From Roseiarcus sp963767245 (GTDB lineage: Bacteria; Pseudomonadota; Alphaproteobacteria; Rhizobiales; Beijerinckiaceae), in assembly GCA_963767245.1 (NCBI GenBank), contig CAVYDG010000033.1, positions 85,910 to 149,909 of the forward strand: a stretch of 64,000 bases of DNA, written 5' to 3'. The translations under genes were made by a program, and so were the position numbers. The notes under the pieces were generated by a model. The model ran no database searches, was not told the origin of the DNA, and saw only the letters and a program-made list of their open reading frames with translations. How positions within the stretch are numbered: the stretch's first letter is position 1; each line of letters begins with the position of its first letter. Positions 7,526 through 16,172 of this stretch are shown here, piece by piece.

Positions 7526-8591
7526 GAAGTGCAACACCCCCCGCCGATTTGATATCGGCAAGGTTGTTCAGGACCTTAAGGAGTGTTGCCATGCGATTCT
7601 ATTCGCATCTCTCGGACGGCGAAAGAGACCAGATCGCCATTTTGCGGGCCGCGGGGCGGTCGATGGCGGCGATTGCCCGGACGCTCGGTCGGGCGAAAAC
7701 CACGATCACCAGGGAGCTGCAGCGGAACGCACTTCCCTCGGGCGGGTATTCGCCGCTTCACGCCGCCGGAGCCTATCAATTGCGCAGGCGGCGTGAAGCG
7801 ATCCTCGAACGAGAAGCCGCTTTACGCCTGTTCGTGCGGGATCGGCTCGCCGAGGGTTGGACGCCCGAACAGATCTCCGGTTGGTTGAAATGTGGCAACG
7901 AACCGCGACTGCGGGCCATCGGCTGCGAGACAATCTACGCCTTCATCTATCGAACCGCACAGAAGGCCGAGGCTTTATGGCGTTATTTGACGCGTCGCCA
8001 CAAACGCCGTCGCCCGCGTCACGCCAGAGTCTCGCGCGACGCCATCAAGGATCGAGCGTCAATCCATGATCGTCCGAAAACCGTTGAAAGCCGCGGCGAG
8101 GCCGGCCATTGGGAGGGCGATCTCATCATCTGCAAATGCACCCGGCCCGTGCTCGTCCTGCACGAGCGTAAGTCACGCGTCACGCTCGCCGCGCGGCTCG
8201 CAGGCAAAACCGCCGCAGAAACCATCTCAGTGATGCTCGCGGTGTTCGGCCGCATCGATCCTCATTTGCGAAGATCAATCACTTTCGACAACGACACCGC
8301 CTTCGCCCAACACCGCCTGCTCAGCACAATGCGCGACATGACGACATGGTTCTGCGACGCTTATGCCTCATGGCAAAAAGGCGGTGTCGAAAACGCCAAT
8401 GGACGCTTACGCCGATGGCTGCCGCGCCACCTCGATATCGACCGGACATCCGACCAGGAAATCCAGGAGATCGTCCTCACCACCAACCTCACGCCCCGTA
8501 AATGCCTCGGCTTCAAGACGCCTCTCCAAGCTCTGCTTGCCGAGCTCGGAAAGGATGTGCAAATCCGCTTCTCTTAACCCCGTTGCGCTTC
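7526..8591 (+). mobile_element. IS30-family insertion sequence
   Basis: The element is about 1.07 kb with one transposase gene. The ends are short inverted repeats: GAAGTGCAAC at 7526-7535 and GTTGCGCTTC at 8582-8591, extended to 12 bp if flanking GC dinucleotides (7524-7525, 8592-8593) are counted. Those GC pairs may be the 2-bp target duplication, but removing the IS plus one GC does not restore the PEP-CTERM frame exactly, so the precise ends are uncertain by one or two bases. The insertion interrupts a PEP-CTERM gene. Confidence 0.85.
7591..8577 (+). CDS. IS30-family transposase
   Basis: A 328-residue transposase that looks complete. The start at 7591 (MRFYSHLSDGERDQI) follows a good AAGGAG site at 7578-7583. 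The N-terminal helix-turn-helix reads RSMAAIARTLGRAKTTITREL (about residues 22-42). The DDE catalytic core is visible: GHWEGDLI (first Asp, about residue 178), FDNDTAF (second Asp, about 233), and WQKGGVENANGRLRRWLP (Glu, about 270). This order and the KGGVENxNG motif are diagnostic of IS30. Since the gene is unbroken, the element may still be mobile. Confidence 0.95.
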   Translation: MRFYSHLSDGERDQIAILRAAGRSMAAIARTLGRAKTTITRELQRNALPSGGYSPLHAAGAYQLRRRREAILEREAALRLFVRDRLAEGWTPEQISGWLKCGNEPRLRAIGCETIYAFIYRTAQKAEALWRYLTRRHKRRRPRHARVSRDAIKDRASIHDRPKTVESRGEAGHWEGDLIICKCTRPVLVLHERKSRVTLAARLAGKTAAETISVMLAVFGRIDPHLRRSITFDNDTAFAQHRLLSTMRDMTTWFCDAYASWQKGGVENANGRLRRWLPRHLDIDRTSDQEIQEIVLTTNLTPRKCLGFKTPLQALLAELGKDVQIRFS

Positions 8592-9358
8592 GCTCCGGAA
8601 TCCAGGCCACGACAACCGGATTTTATTACGGGGTCGGCAACAACAAGTATTGGTACAATTTGGGCACCTATGATGGCGGGACGCTGCGAGGCGTAGCCCA
8701 GACCCAGGTCGACTTGTTCCCGTCGCCGCAAAATACCCCGTCGAACTGGACGGCGCAGCCGCCCGGCAACTTCATGTATATCGACGGCGGGAAGACAACG
8801 ACTGCAAACTATCAAACATACGCTTTTGGCCAGACAATCAGCGGATTGACGCCGGGGCAGACCTACGTGCTCACCTTCCTGGCGGCTTATGCGCCCGAGT
8901 ATCCGGCCCCGGGCGACACGGTCTATTGGGAAGCGAACCTGGGCGGCACGGCGAATTTCGCCCTCAACGGCGGCGCCGATTTCAGCGGGTTCACGGGTGG
9001 GGATACGGTAGACGGCCCGGTCGTGGATATTCCAGCGAACGGCCTGGGATGGGTTCCGGTGACATTGGATCTGACGGCGACAGCCTCGACCGAGACTCTC
9101 TCGTTCATAGCGCTGGGAACCGGGGCGCCGCCCTTCGCCCTTATCACCGACATCAACCTGACCGCGGCGCCGGAGCCGTCGACATGGGCGATGATGGGCA
9201 TCGGTTTCGCGGGCCTTGGCGGGTTGAGCGTTTTGGCCCGTCGCCGGCGCGCTGCAGCGGCCGCTGCGCCCGCCGCCTAAGGCGACGGTCCACAATCAAC
9301 GGCAGGGCGGACGGGAGCGATCTCGCCCGCCTTTCTCGTTTGAGGCAAGCTCAGGCGC

Positions 9359-11384
9359 ATGAAGCCCGTCGCGTCCGATCTTCGCACTGCGCTGTGGCAG
9401 ACTGAAGAGATCCTTGCCTCGAATCCCGGCGAGGCCGCGCGCCGGGCGGAGGCCATCCTGAAATCGGCCCCCAGACATCCGGCGGCGACGCTGCTGTTGG
9501 CGAGCGCCCGCCGCCGCCAGGGCGCAGCGTCGGAGGCTTTCGCCCTCCTCGGGCCGCTGGCCAAGGCCGACCGGCGCAATGCGGTCGTCCTCTATGAACT
9601 GGGCGAGAGCCTTGCGGCTCTTGGCAAGACCACCGAGGCGATCGCCGCCCTTCGTCGCGCGGTCGCGGCGCGGCCGGATATGGCGATCGGCTGGCGGGCG
9701 CTCGCCGATCTTCTGTTTCTGTCCGGCGACCGGCGCGCCGCCGACGAAGCGTATCGGAGCTATGTGGCCGCTCCGATCGGCGAACCGCTGATCGCCGAGG
9801 CGGCCGCGGGGCAGGCGCGAGGCGAGGCGCAGGCGGGCGAAGCCGCGCTGCGGCGACATCTGGCCGCCCGCCCGCACGATGTGAAGGCGCTTGCCATGCT
9901 GGCCCATTCTCTTCTCGAACGCAGCGCCTTCGCCGAGGCCGCGGTCCTGCTGGAAACGGTGCTGGAGCGCCATCCCAGCTACGTGGCGGCCCGCCACGGC
10001 CGCGCGCTCGCCCACCTCAAACTCAACCAACCCGCTGCAGGCGTGGTCGCTGATCTGGAACAGGTGCTCGCCGTTCAGCCCGACAATCTCGAGGCGCGCC
10101 GAATGCTTGGCGCCGCCTTCATGGCCTTGGGCGACGCGGCGCGCGCAGCTGACGCCTTCGAGGTTGCGCTCCGCGCCGATCCCAACGACCCGACCCTGCT
10201 TTGCTGGTATGGCGAACAGCTCAAATACGCAGGCCGCCGGGAGGACGCAATTGCCGCGTTCCGCCGCGCCATCGCTGTCGAACCGTCTCACGGCGCGGCG
10301 TGGTTCCGCCTCGGCGACTTCAAGACCTATCGATTCACGGCCGACGAGGAGAGCGCCATGCGCGAGCTCAGCCTCGGCGACAACGTGAAAGCGGAGCATC
10401 GGACCTACTTCTTTTACGCCCTGGCGCGAGCGCGCGCCGACGCTGGAGACGCGGCCCGGGCGTTTGCCGATTACGCGGCCGGCGCAGCCATTCAGCGCGC
10501 TGAACAGCCCTACGACGCGGAGGCGACCGCGGCCTTCACACGCCGTTCCAAGGCTCTGTTCACCCACGCCTTTTTTGAAACGCGCCGCGGCGGTTGCGCT
10601 GACCCTGACCCAATTTTCGTGGTCGGCCTGCCCCGGTCGGGATCGACCCTGGTCGAGCAGATCCTCGCCAGCCACACCGAGGTCGAGGCGACGACCGAAT
10701 TGCCGTATCTCGGGCATTGCGCAGCGCCTTGCGGCGTCGATTCGGACCGAGCCCTATCCGGACCTTCTCGCCGGCCTCAGTCCATCGGACCGCGAAGGTC
10801 TTGGGGAAGCCTATCTCGACGCGGCGCGGGGGCTGCGCAAGCTCGGCCGTCCGCGCTTCATCGACAAATTGCCCGAAAACTTTCAGCACGTGGGTCTAAT
10901 TCATCTCATCCTGCCCAACGCGCGCGTTATCGACGTCCGGCGCAACCCGATGTCGAGCGGCTTCGCCCTCTTCCGCCAGCATTTCGGCGAGGGTCGCGCT
11001 TATTCCTACGACCTCAGAGACATCGGCCTCTACTACCGCGACTATGCCGACCTGATGACACATTGGGACAGGGTGCTGCCTGGCCGCGTGCACCGGGTCA
11101 TCTACGACGACCTGGTTAGCAACACGGAAGCGGAGATCCGCAGGTTGCTTGACTATTGCGGCCTGACTTTCGAGCCGGCGTGCCTGAATTTCCACGAGAG
11201 CCGCCGCGCGGTGATGACGCCGAGCGCCGAGCAGGTCCGTCGGCCGATCTTCACCGAAGGCGTCGACGCCTGGCGGCCTTATGCGCCGTGGCTCGGGCCG
11301 CTCAAGGATGCGCTCGGCCCCGCTCTCGAACGCTGGCGCGGCGACGACGCGCCGCCCGGCCGAGGCCCGCGCCGCCGCGCCTGA
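9359..11384 (+). pseudogene. TPR-sulfotransferase fusion protein, frameshifted
   Basis: The first frame (from 9359) has about 400 residues of tetratricopeptide repeats (for example VVLYELGESLAALGKTTEAI) and then the sulfotransferase PAPS-binding loop FVVGLPRSGSTLVEQILASH at about residues 419-438. After TELPYL the frame goes wrong; the correct continuation, GIAQRLAASIRTEPYPDLL, is in the +1 frame. It leads through RFIDKLPENFQHVGLI, NARVIDVRRNPMSSGFALF (3'-phosphate site) and a normal C-terminus at 11384. One extra G in the CGGG run at 10711-10714 explains the break. The whole protein would have about 675 residues, normal for this fusion. It would transfer sulfate from PAPS to an unknown acceptor. 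A sequencing error cannot be excluded. Confidence 0.8.
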
Positions 11385-11578
11385 CTTCTTGTGGACGACG
11401 ACAGGGCAGTGCGGCGGCATCCGGATGGCGATGTTCGAAGCCGAGGACGTCCGAGCGACAAAGCGGCGACGTCAGGCCGGGCGGCCGAGGTCGAGAACCA
11501 GAACCGCCGGCGGTTCCGCCGCATCCCAGCGCTTGGCGCCCCTTTCTACCTCCCGAGGCGGACGCTTGTTGGCGTCGG

Positions 11579-12514
11579 CTATCGCATGGGAGCGATCACC
11601 AACTTTCCCTTAGGGAAGCCTGTCCTCTCGAGTTCGATGATGGCCGAGATCGCCTCGGACAGTGGCACGGTGCGGCCGATCGCCGCGACGAGCTGGCCCC
11701 CCTCGATCGCCTCTGTAATGCCGGCCATGCATTGCGGGTTCGGGTCGCCGAATACCAGGTGGTGTCGCGACGGGAGCAGGCAGCCGATCAGCTTGGCAGC
11801 CGTTGGGACGATGTGCAGCGACATGCCGCGGCGTTTCAGCATCGCGCCGCACTGGCTCAGCGAGAGCGCTCCTGCCGTATCGAAGACCACGTCGAAGCGA
11901 CGTTTGTACGAAGCGATGTCGAAAGCGTGATAGTCGACGACCTCGCCCGCGCCCAGCGCCAGCGCTTCCTCGCGTCCGGACGCGCTGCAACTGCCGGCGA
12001 CGTTTGCGCGGCGCAGCCGCGCAATCTGCACCGCCGCACGTCCAACCCCGCCCAGGCATCCGGTGATGAAGACTGACTGGCCAGCGCTCAGCCTTGCCTT
12101 CGCTACCAGCGCGTTCCACGCCGTTGCGCTCACTACGGTCGAGGCGGCCGCCTGCTCGAACGAAATGGATGGCGGCTTGAGCCCAACGTTTTTTTCGTCT
12201 GCGACCACCAATTCCGCGAAGGCGCCCGCTTGACGGATGGAGGTGACGCCGAAGACTTCATCGCCCACCTTGAGCCGTTCCACCCCCGGCCCGACGGCTT
12301 CGACCACGCGGGCGAAATCATGGCCCAAGCCGCGTGGAAATCGGAACCCGGAAATCGCCTTCATCTCGCCCCGGCGAATTTTCCGGTCCATCGGGTTGGC
12401 TGCTGCAGCCCTGACCCTAACGCGAATTTGGCCCCGCCCCGCGTCGGGCGGCTTCACCTCGTCCAGCCGCAGCTCCTCCGGACCGCCATAGTGGAGATAC
12501 TGAACGCGCTTCAT
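11579..12514 (-). CDS. Zinc-independent MDR alcohol dehydrogenase / quinone-reductase-like oxidoreductase
   Basis: A 311-residue medium-chain dehydrogenase/reductase. The start at 12514 (MKRVQYLHYGGPEELRL) follows a GAGGGAA site; an upstream in-frame extension lacks similarity. The N-terminal GroES-like domain has NPMDRKIRRGEM and GLGHDFARVVEAVGPGVERLKVGDEVFG, and the NADP-binding Rossmann motif GCLGGVGRAAVQIA is at about residues 146-160. The Cys/His/Glu zinc ligands of alcohol dehydrogenases are absent, so a quinone-oxidoreductase or reticulon-4-interacting-protein-like reductase is likely. The substrate is unknown. It is on the strand opposite the AraC regulator at 13215, with a small membrane protein gene just upstream in the same direction, which suggests a regulated operon. 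Confidence 0.85.
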   Translation of the reverse strand: MKRVQYLHYGGPEELRLDEVKPPDAGRGQIRVRVRAAAANPMDRKIRRGEMKAISGFRFPRGLGHDFARVVEAVGPGVERLKVGDEVFGVTSIRQAGAFAELVVADEKNVGLKPPSISFEQAAASTVVSATAWNALVAKARLSAGQSVFITGCLGGVGRAAVQIARLRRANVAGSCSASGREEALALGAGEVVDYHAFDIASYKRRFDVVFDTAGALSLSQCGAMLKRRGMSLHIVPTAAKLIGCLLPSRHHLVFGDPNPQCMAGITEAIEGGQLVAAIGRTVPLSEAISAIIELERTGFPKGKLVIAPMR

Positions 12515-12554
12515 AAGCAATTCCCTCGATCCGTTCGGCTTCGACTCGGCGCCA

Positions 12555-12926
12555 TCATCGCCCACTCCACCAGACCCAGACGAAGCCTGCGGCGAGCACC
12601 GCCTCCGCGACGACCGAGCGGAAGACGCCAGCGCTGACTCGTCGAGCCAGGAACTCGAAGAGCCCGAGACACGCGAGGAGCGCGATCGCGCCGCCCGTGA
12701 CCAGACACACCGCCGAGCGGAGATCCGAGGGGGCAGCAGCACGTCCGATGAAGAACATCACGGCGAGGCCGAGATAGATCGCGCCTATCCGGCGAGATAC
12801 GACAAGCGAGCCAGGTGTCTCCTGAATGCCCCACTCCTTAAGCACGGAACCTCCGGCGAAGATGAAGCGGGCGCCGAGAAGGCAGCCGGCGCACGTCACG
12901 ATGAGCGCCATTACTTGGAAGGTCAT
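12555..12926 (-). CDS. Small four-helix membrane protein, function unknown
   Basis: A 123-residue hydrophobic protein. I chose the Met at 12926 (MTFQVMALIVTCAGCLLG) because it opens directly into the first membrane helix. Four hydrophobic segments can be seen at about residues 3-20, 42-60, 68-90 and 98-118. Between helices 1 and 2 lies GGSVLKEWGIQETPGSLVVSRR, a loop reminiscent of small DUF-type inner membrane proteins found beside AraC regulators. It is 40 bp upstream of, and codirectional with, the MDR oxidoreductase and divergent from the AraC gene. No function can be assigned. Confidence 0.65.
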   Translation of the reverse strand: MTFQVMALIVTCAGCLLGARFIFAGGSVLKEWGIQETPGSLVVSRRIGAIYLGLAVMFFIGRAAAPSDLRSAVCLVTGGAIALLACLGLFEFLARRVSAGVFRSVVAEAVLAAGFVWVWWSGR

Positions 12927-13182
12927 TTTCGGTCGCCAACGGTCAAATAATAGGAACCAGCATGCTTGTATCCTGACGTACGGAATAGCTCGATGCTGGG
13001 GTTCCAACTGCGTGCCTGCAGCCAAAGCCAGTGAATTAAAACCAAATCACCGCGGAGCTGGTTCACTATTGTTTCAATCGTTGCGGCCAGCAAGCTGTAT
13101 TGCTCTGTGGCCAATTCGTTGAACATTTGGCGATTGCGTCGAAAAACATCATGGACGTTTGAACGCAGACGATCTATGCGCT

Positions 13183-13211
13183 ATCGTCCACACTTTCTTG
13201 GAGATCGTCCA
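13183..13211. promoter_or_regulatory. Candidate AraC-type operator (two direct half-sites)
   Basis: ATCGTCCA occurs at 13183-13190 and again at 13204-13211, exactly 21 bp apart, two turns of the helix. AraC-family dimers often bind such direct repeats. The second copy ends four bases before the chosen AraC start codon, so binding there would repress the regulator's own gene and could act on the divergent operon. Confidence 0.35.
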
Positions 13212-13214
13212 AAG

Positions 13215-14120
13215 ATGGATCCGCTGTCCGAAGTCATTTCGTTCCTGGAGCCGAGACGCTATTTCGTCGGCGGCTTTGAGGCAGGCGGCGATTGGTCGGT
13301 CCGCTTCGGGGCGTATGACGGGATCAAATGCTACGCTGTAACCTCGGGCGCATGTTGGCTCACGGTAGAGGGGGCTGGCGAGCCAGTGCTTCTCAAGCAA
13401 GGCGACTGCTTCCTCTTGCCTCACGGCTTGCCGTTCCGGGTCGCGAGCGATCCGGACCTGCCGCCCGATGATTGGCAGCGCCATTTTCGCGGCTCCCGCA
13501 ACGGCATGCTCGTCAGGCTGAACGATGGCGGCGGGGTCACGGTGCTTGGCGGTCATTTCCAACTCGCCGGACCGCAGGCGGAAATCCTGCTCGGCATGCT
13601 GCCGCCAATCGTCCATTTGCAGAGCGAGACCGATCGCGAGACGTTACGCTGGGCCTTCGATCGTATGCGGCAGGAGTTGGGCAATTCCAAGCCGGGAAGC
13701 TCTTTGATCATACAGCAGCTCGCCTACATGATCTTCGTCCAGGCGCTCCGCCTCCATCTCGACGAGGGTAAGGGCGTCGGCTGGCTGTTTGCGCTCTCCG
13801 ACAAGAATGTGGGAGCCGCGATCACGGCGATCCACCGAGAGCCGGCGCGGCGCTGGACGGTGGCGGCGCTGGCCGCCGAAGTCGGCATGTCGCGTTCCGG
13901 TTTCGCGGCGCGATTTCGGCAATTGGTCGGCGACGGACCGATCGAATATCTCACGCGCTGGCGGATGCTGCTCGCTGGACGCAGCGTGTCGCGCGGCGAA
14001 CCCGTTGGCGCAATCGCCCGCTCGCTCGGGTACGAATTTGAGAGCGCGTTTTGCACTGCCTTCAAGCGGGTGATGGGCAGCACGCCGCGCCATCACGCGC
14101 GCCTGGCGGCCGTTGCGTAG
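13215..14120 (+). CDS. AraC-family transcriptional regulator with cupin sensor domain
   Basis: A 301-residue regulator. The N-terminal part (MDPLSEVISFLEPRRYFVGG, then GDCFLLPHGLPFRVASDP near residue 90) is the cupin-type AraC ligand-binding domain. The C-terminal third (about 200-298) has two helix-turn-helix motifs: WTVAALAAEVGMSRSGFAARF and the recognition segment GAIARSLGYEFESAFCTAFKRVMGSTP. I chose ATG 13215; ATG 13176 is also possible but would place the putative operator inside the gene. It is divergent from the membrane protein and MDR oxidoreductase genes, which are its most likely targets. The ligand is unknown. Confidence 0.88.
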   Translation: MDPLSEVISFLEPRRYFVGGFEAGGDWSVRFGAYDGIKCYAVTSGACWLTVEGAGEPVLLKQGDCFLLPHGLPFRVASDPDLPPDDWQRHFRGSRNGMLVRLNDGGGVTVLGGHFQLAGPQAEILLGMLPPIVHLQSETDRETLRWAFDRMRQELGNSKPGSSLIIQQLAYMIFVQALRLHLDEGKGVGWLFALSDKNVGAAITAIHREPARRWTVAALAAEVGMSRSGFAARFRQLVGDGPIEYLTRWRMLLAGRSVSRGEPVGAIARSLGYEFESAFCTAFKRVMGSTPRHHARLAAVA

Positions 14121-14330
14121 CAGGCTGGTCGGTGTGGTCGGATCGAGGGCAGCCGATCACCGCCTCCCGATCGTGGACAAGCAGCTCAAAAAGGGCCTTC
14201 GCCCGTTCACCCTGCGCGCGGAGGCGCGACACGAAGCCAGGAACGCAATGTCTGGTTCTCGCTTCACGCTCGTGCTAAGGCCGCGCCGCTCGCCCTCCTG
14301 GCCTGGCCTTGATTCATGGAAGGTTCGCCG

Positions 14331-15629
14331 ATGAACGTTTCCGCCCCGGTTGCAATTCGTTCGAACTCGTTTTTTTCCGCCTCCCTCGCCGACGCCGATC
14401 CGGAGATCGCTCGCGCGATCGAGCTCGAACTCGGTCGCCAGCGCGATGGAATCGAACTCATCGCGTCGGAGAATATCGTCTCCCGCGCGGTGCTCGAGGC
14501 GCAGGGCTCGGTGCTGACCAACAAATACGCCGAAGGCTATCCGGGCAAGCGATATTACGGCGGCTGCCAATTCATCGACATCGCCGAGAATCTGGCGATC
14601 GAACGCGCCTGCCGGTTGTTCGACTGCCGGTTCGCCAATGTGCAGCCCAATTCCGGCAGCCAGGCCAACCAGGGCGCCTTCATGGCCCTCATGGCGCCCG
14701 GCGACACGTTCATGGGCCTCGATCTGGCCGCCGGTGGCCATTTGACGCACGGGTCGCCGGTCAACATGTCCGGCCGCTGGTTCAAGGCAGTCGCCTATGG
14801 GGTCGACCGGACGACGCATCGGATCGACATGGACGAAGTCGAGGCGCTGGCGCGCGAGGTGAAGCCGAAGCTCATCATGGCCGGCGGCTCGGCCTATGCG
14901 CGTCACTGGGACTTTGCCCGGTTCCGCGCCATATGCGACGCGGTCGGCGCCTTTTTCGTCGTCGATATCGCCCACTTCGCGGGGCTGGTCGCCGGCGGCG
15001 CCCATCCGTCCCCGTTCCCGCACGCCCATGTGGTGACCACGACGACGCACAAGACGTTGCGCGGCCCGCGCGGTGGGATGATCCTCACCAACGATCCGGA
15101 ACTGGCCAAGAAGATCAATTCCGCGATCTTCCCGGGACTGCAGGGCGGGCCGCTGGAGCACGTCATCGCCGCCAAGGCGGTCTCGTTTCACGAAGCGTTG
15201 GCGCCCGAATTCAAGGCTTACGCGCATGCCGTCGTCGCCAACGCCAAGGCGTTGGCCGAGCCGATCCTCGCCGGCGGCTACAAGCTCGTGACCGGGGGCA
15301 CCGACAACCACCTGATGCTTGTCGATCTGACGCCGAAGGGCCTCACCGGCAAGGCGGCCGAGGCGGCGCTGGACCGCGCCGACATCACCTGCAACAAGAA
15401 CGGCATTCCCTTCGATCCGCAGAAGCCGATGGTGACCTCTGGCATCCGTCTCGGGTCGCCCGCCGCCACCTCGCGCGGATTTGGGACGGCGGAATTCGCC
15501 AAGGTCGGACGGCTCGTCGTCGAGGTTCTCGACGGCTTGGCGGCGAACGGCGAATCAGGGAATGGTGCGGTCGAGGCGAAGGTGAAGGCGGATGTCGCCG
15601 ACCTCACCCGGCGGTTCCCGATCTACTAG
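14331..15629 (+). CDS. glyA: Serine hydroxymethyltransferase
   Basis: GlyA (432 residues) interconverts serine and glycine with tetrahydrofolate and PLP. The ATG at 14331 (MNVSAPVAIRSNSFF) follows an AAGG site. Conserved features: ELIASENIVSRAVLEAQGS, NKYAEGYPGKRYYGGC, NVQPNSGSQANQGAFMAL, DIAHFAGLVAGGAHPSP and VVTTTTHKTLRGPRGGMI with the PLP lysine at about residue 240. Full length compared with family members. It is followed after 33 bp by nrdR and then ribD and ribE, an order common in Hyphomicrobiales linking one-carbon, nucleotide and flavin metabolism. The 210 bp upstream contain no recognisable glycine riboswitch. Confidence 0.97.
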   Translation: MNVSAPVAIRSNSFFSASLADADPEIARAIELELGRQRDGIELIASENIVSRAVLEAQGSVLTNKYAEGYPGKRYYGGCQFIDIAENLAIERACRLFDCRFANVQPNSGSQANQGAFMALMAPGDTFMGLDLAAGGHLTHGSPVNMSGRWFKAVAYGVDRTTHRIDMDEVEALAREVKPKLIMAGGSAYARHWDFARFRAICDAVGAFFVVDIAHFAGLVAGGAHPSPFPHAHVVTTTTHKTLRGPRGGMILTNDPELAKKINSAIFPGLQGGPLEHVIAAKAVSFHEALAPEFKAYAHAVVANAKALAEPILAGGYKLVTGGTDNHLMLVDLTPKGLTGKAAEAALDRADITCNKNGIPFDPQKPMVTSGIRLGSPAATSRGFGTAEFAKVGRLVVEVLDGLAANGESGNGAVEAKVKADVADLTRRFPIY

Positions 15630-15662
15630 GGCGCCGGGCCGGACCATGAAGGGCGGCTCTGG

Positions 15663-16172
15663 ATGCGATGCCCCTATTGCGGCGGGCTCGATACGCAGGT
15701 GAAGGATTCCCGGCCGACGGAGGACGCTTCGTCGATTCGCCGGCGACGCATCTGTCCTGACTGCGGCGGCCGGTTCACCACCTTCGAGCGGGTGCAGTTG
15801 CGCGAATTGCAGGTGGTCAAGAAGAACGGCCGCCGGGCGCCGTTCGACCGCGACAAGCTCGTGCGGTCGGTCCAGGTCGCGCTGCGCAAGCGCTCGGTCG
15901 AGCCCGAGCGGGTCGAGCGGATGATCAACGGCGTCGTGCGCCAGCTCGAGAGCCAGACTGACGGCGACATTCCCACCGAGCGGATCGGCGAACTGGTGAT
16001 GGAGGGCTTAAAGGCGCTCGACGACGTCGCCTATGTGCGCTTCGCCTCGGTCTATCGCAATTTTCGCGAAGCGCGCGACTTCAACGCCATTGTCGGCGAG
16101 CTCGAGGCCGAGCCTGAGCCGTCCCCGGCGCCGGAGGCGACGCGCCAGCGCCGCGACGCGCCCGCTTCATGA
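15663..16172 (+). CDS. nrdR: Transcriptional repressor NrdR
   Basis: NrdR (169 residues) represses ribonucleotide reductase genes according to the ATP/dATP state. The N-terminal zinc ribbon is complete: MRCPYCGG and RRICPDCGGRFTTFERV provide four cysteines. The ATP-cone follows (VVKKNGRRAPFDRDKLVRSV to about residue 135, with VYRNFREARDF near the end). A short acidic/proline-rich tail after residue 150 is not conserved. Its ATGA stop/start overlap with ribD at 16169-16172 shows translational coupling. Confidence 0.96.
   Translation: MRCPYCGGLDTQVKDSRPTEDASSIRRRRICPDCGGRFTTFERVQLRELQVVKKNGRRAPFDRDKLVRSVQVALRKRSVEPERVERMINGVVRQLESQTDGDIPTERIGELVMEGLKALDDVAYVRFASVYRNFREARDFNAIVGELEAEPEPSPAPEATRQRRDAPAS

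Larger units (their letters stand above)
7407..9280 (+). pseudogene. PEP-CTERM secreted protein split by an IS30 element
   Basis: The 5' piece (7407-7523) encodes a signal peptide (MKNILSIATLAAIVGASAAA, cleavage after QA) and the start of a mature chain (GVNLVQDPSFETTLSSD), a common opening of PEP-CTERM sugar-binding-like proteins. The 3' piece (8594-9280) continues in frame 2 with GIQATTTGFYYG, a beta-rich body of about 190 residues, and ends in AAPEPSTWAMMGIGFAG followed by an Arg-rich tail. This tail is the exosortase sorting signal: PEP motif, hydrophobic helix, basic end. The IS30 element lies between the pieces. The uninterrupted protein would have about 270 residues and be attached to or released at the cell surface. 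Neither half alone has both signals. Confidence 0.85.

Noticed and set aside
9296..10717. A 473-codon minus-strand frame opposite the TPR-sulfotransferase
   Set aside because: High GC gives long antisense frames; the plus strand has clear TPR and sulfotransferase motifs.
14121..14330. Glycine riboswitch upstream of glyA
   Set aside because: No conserved glycine aptamer elements could be seen.
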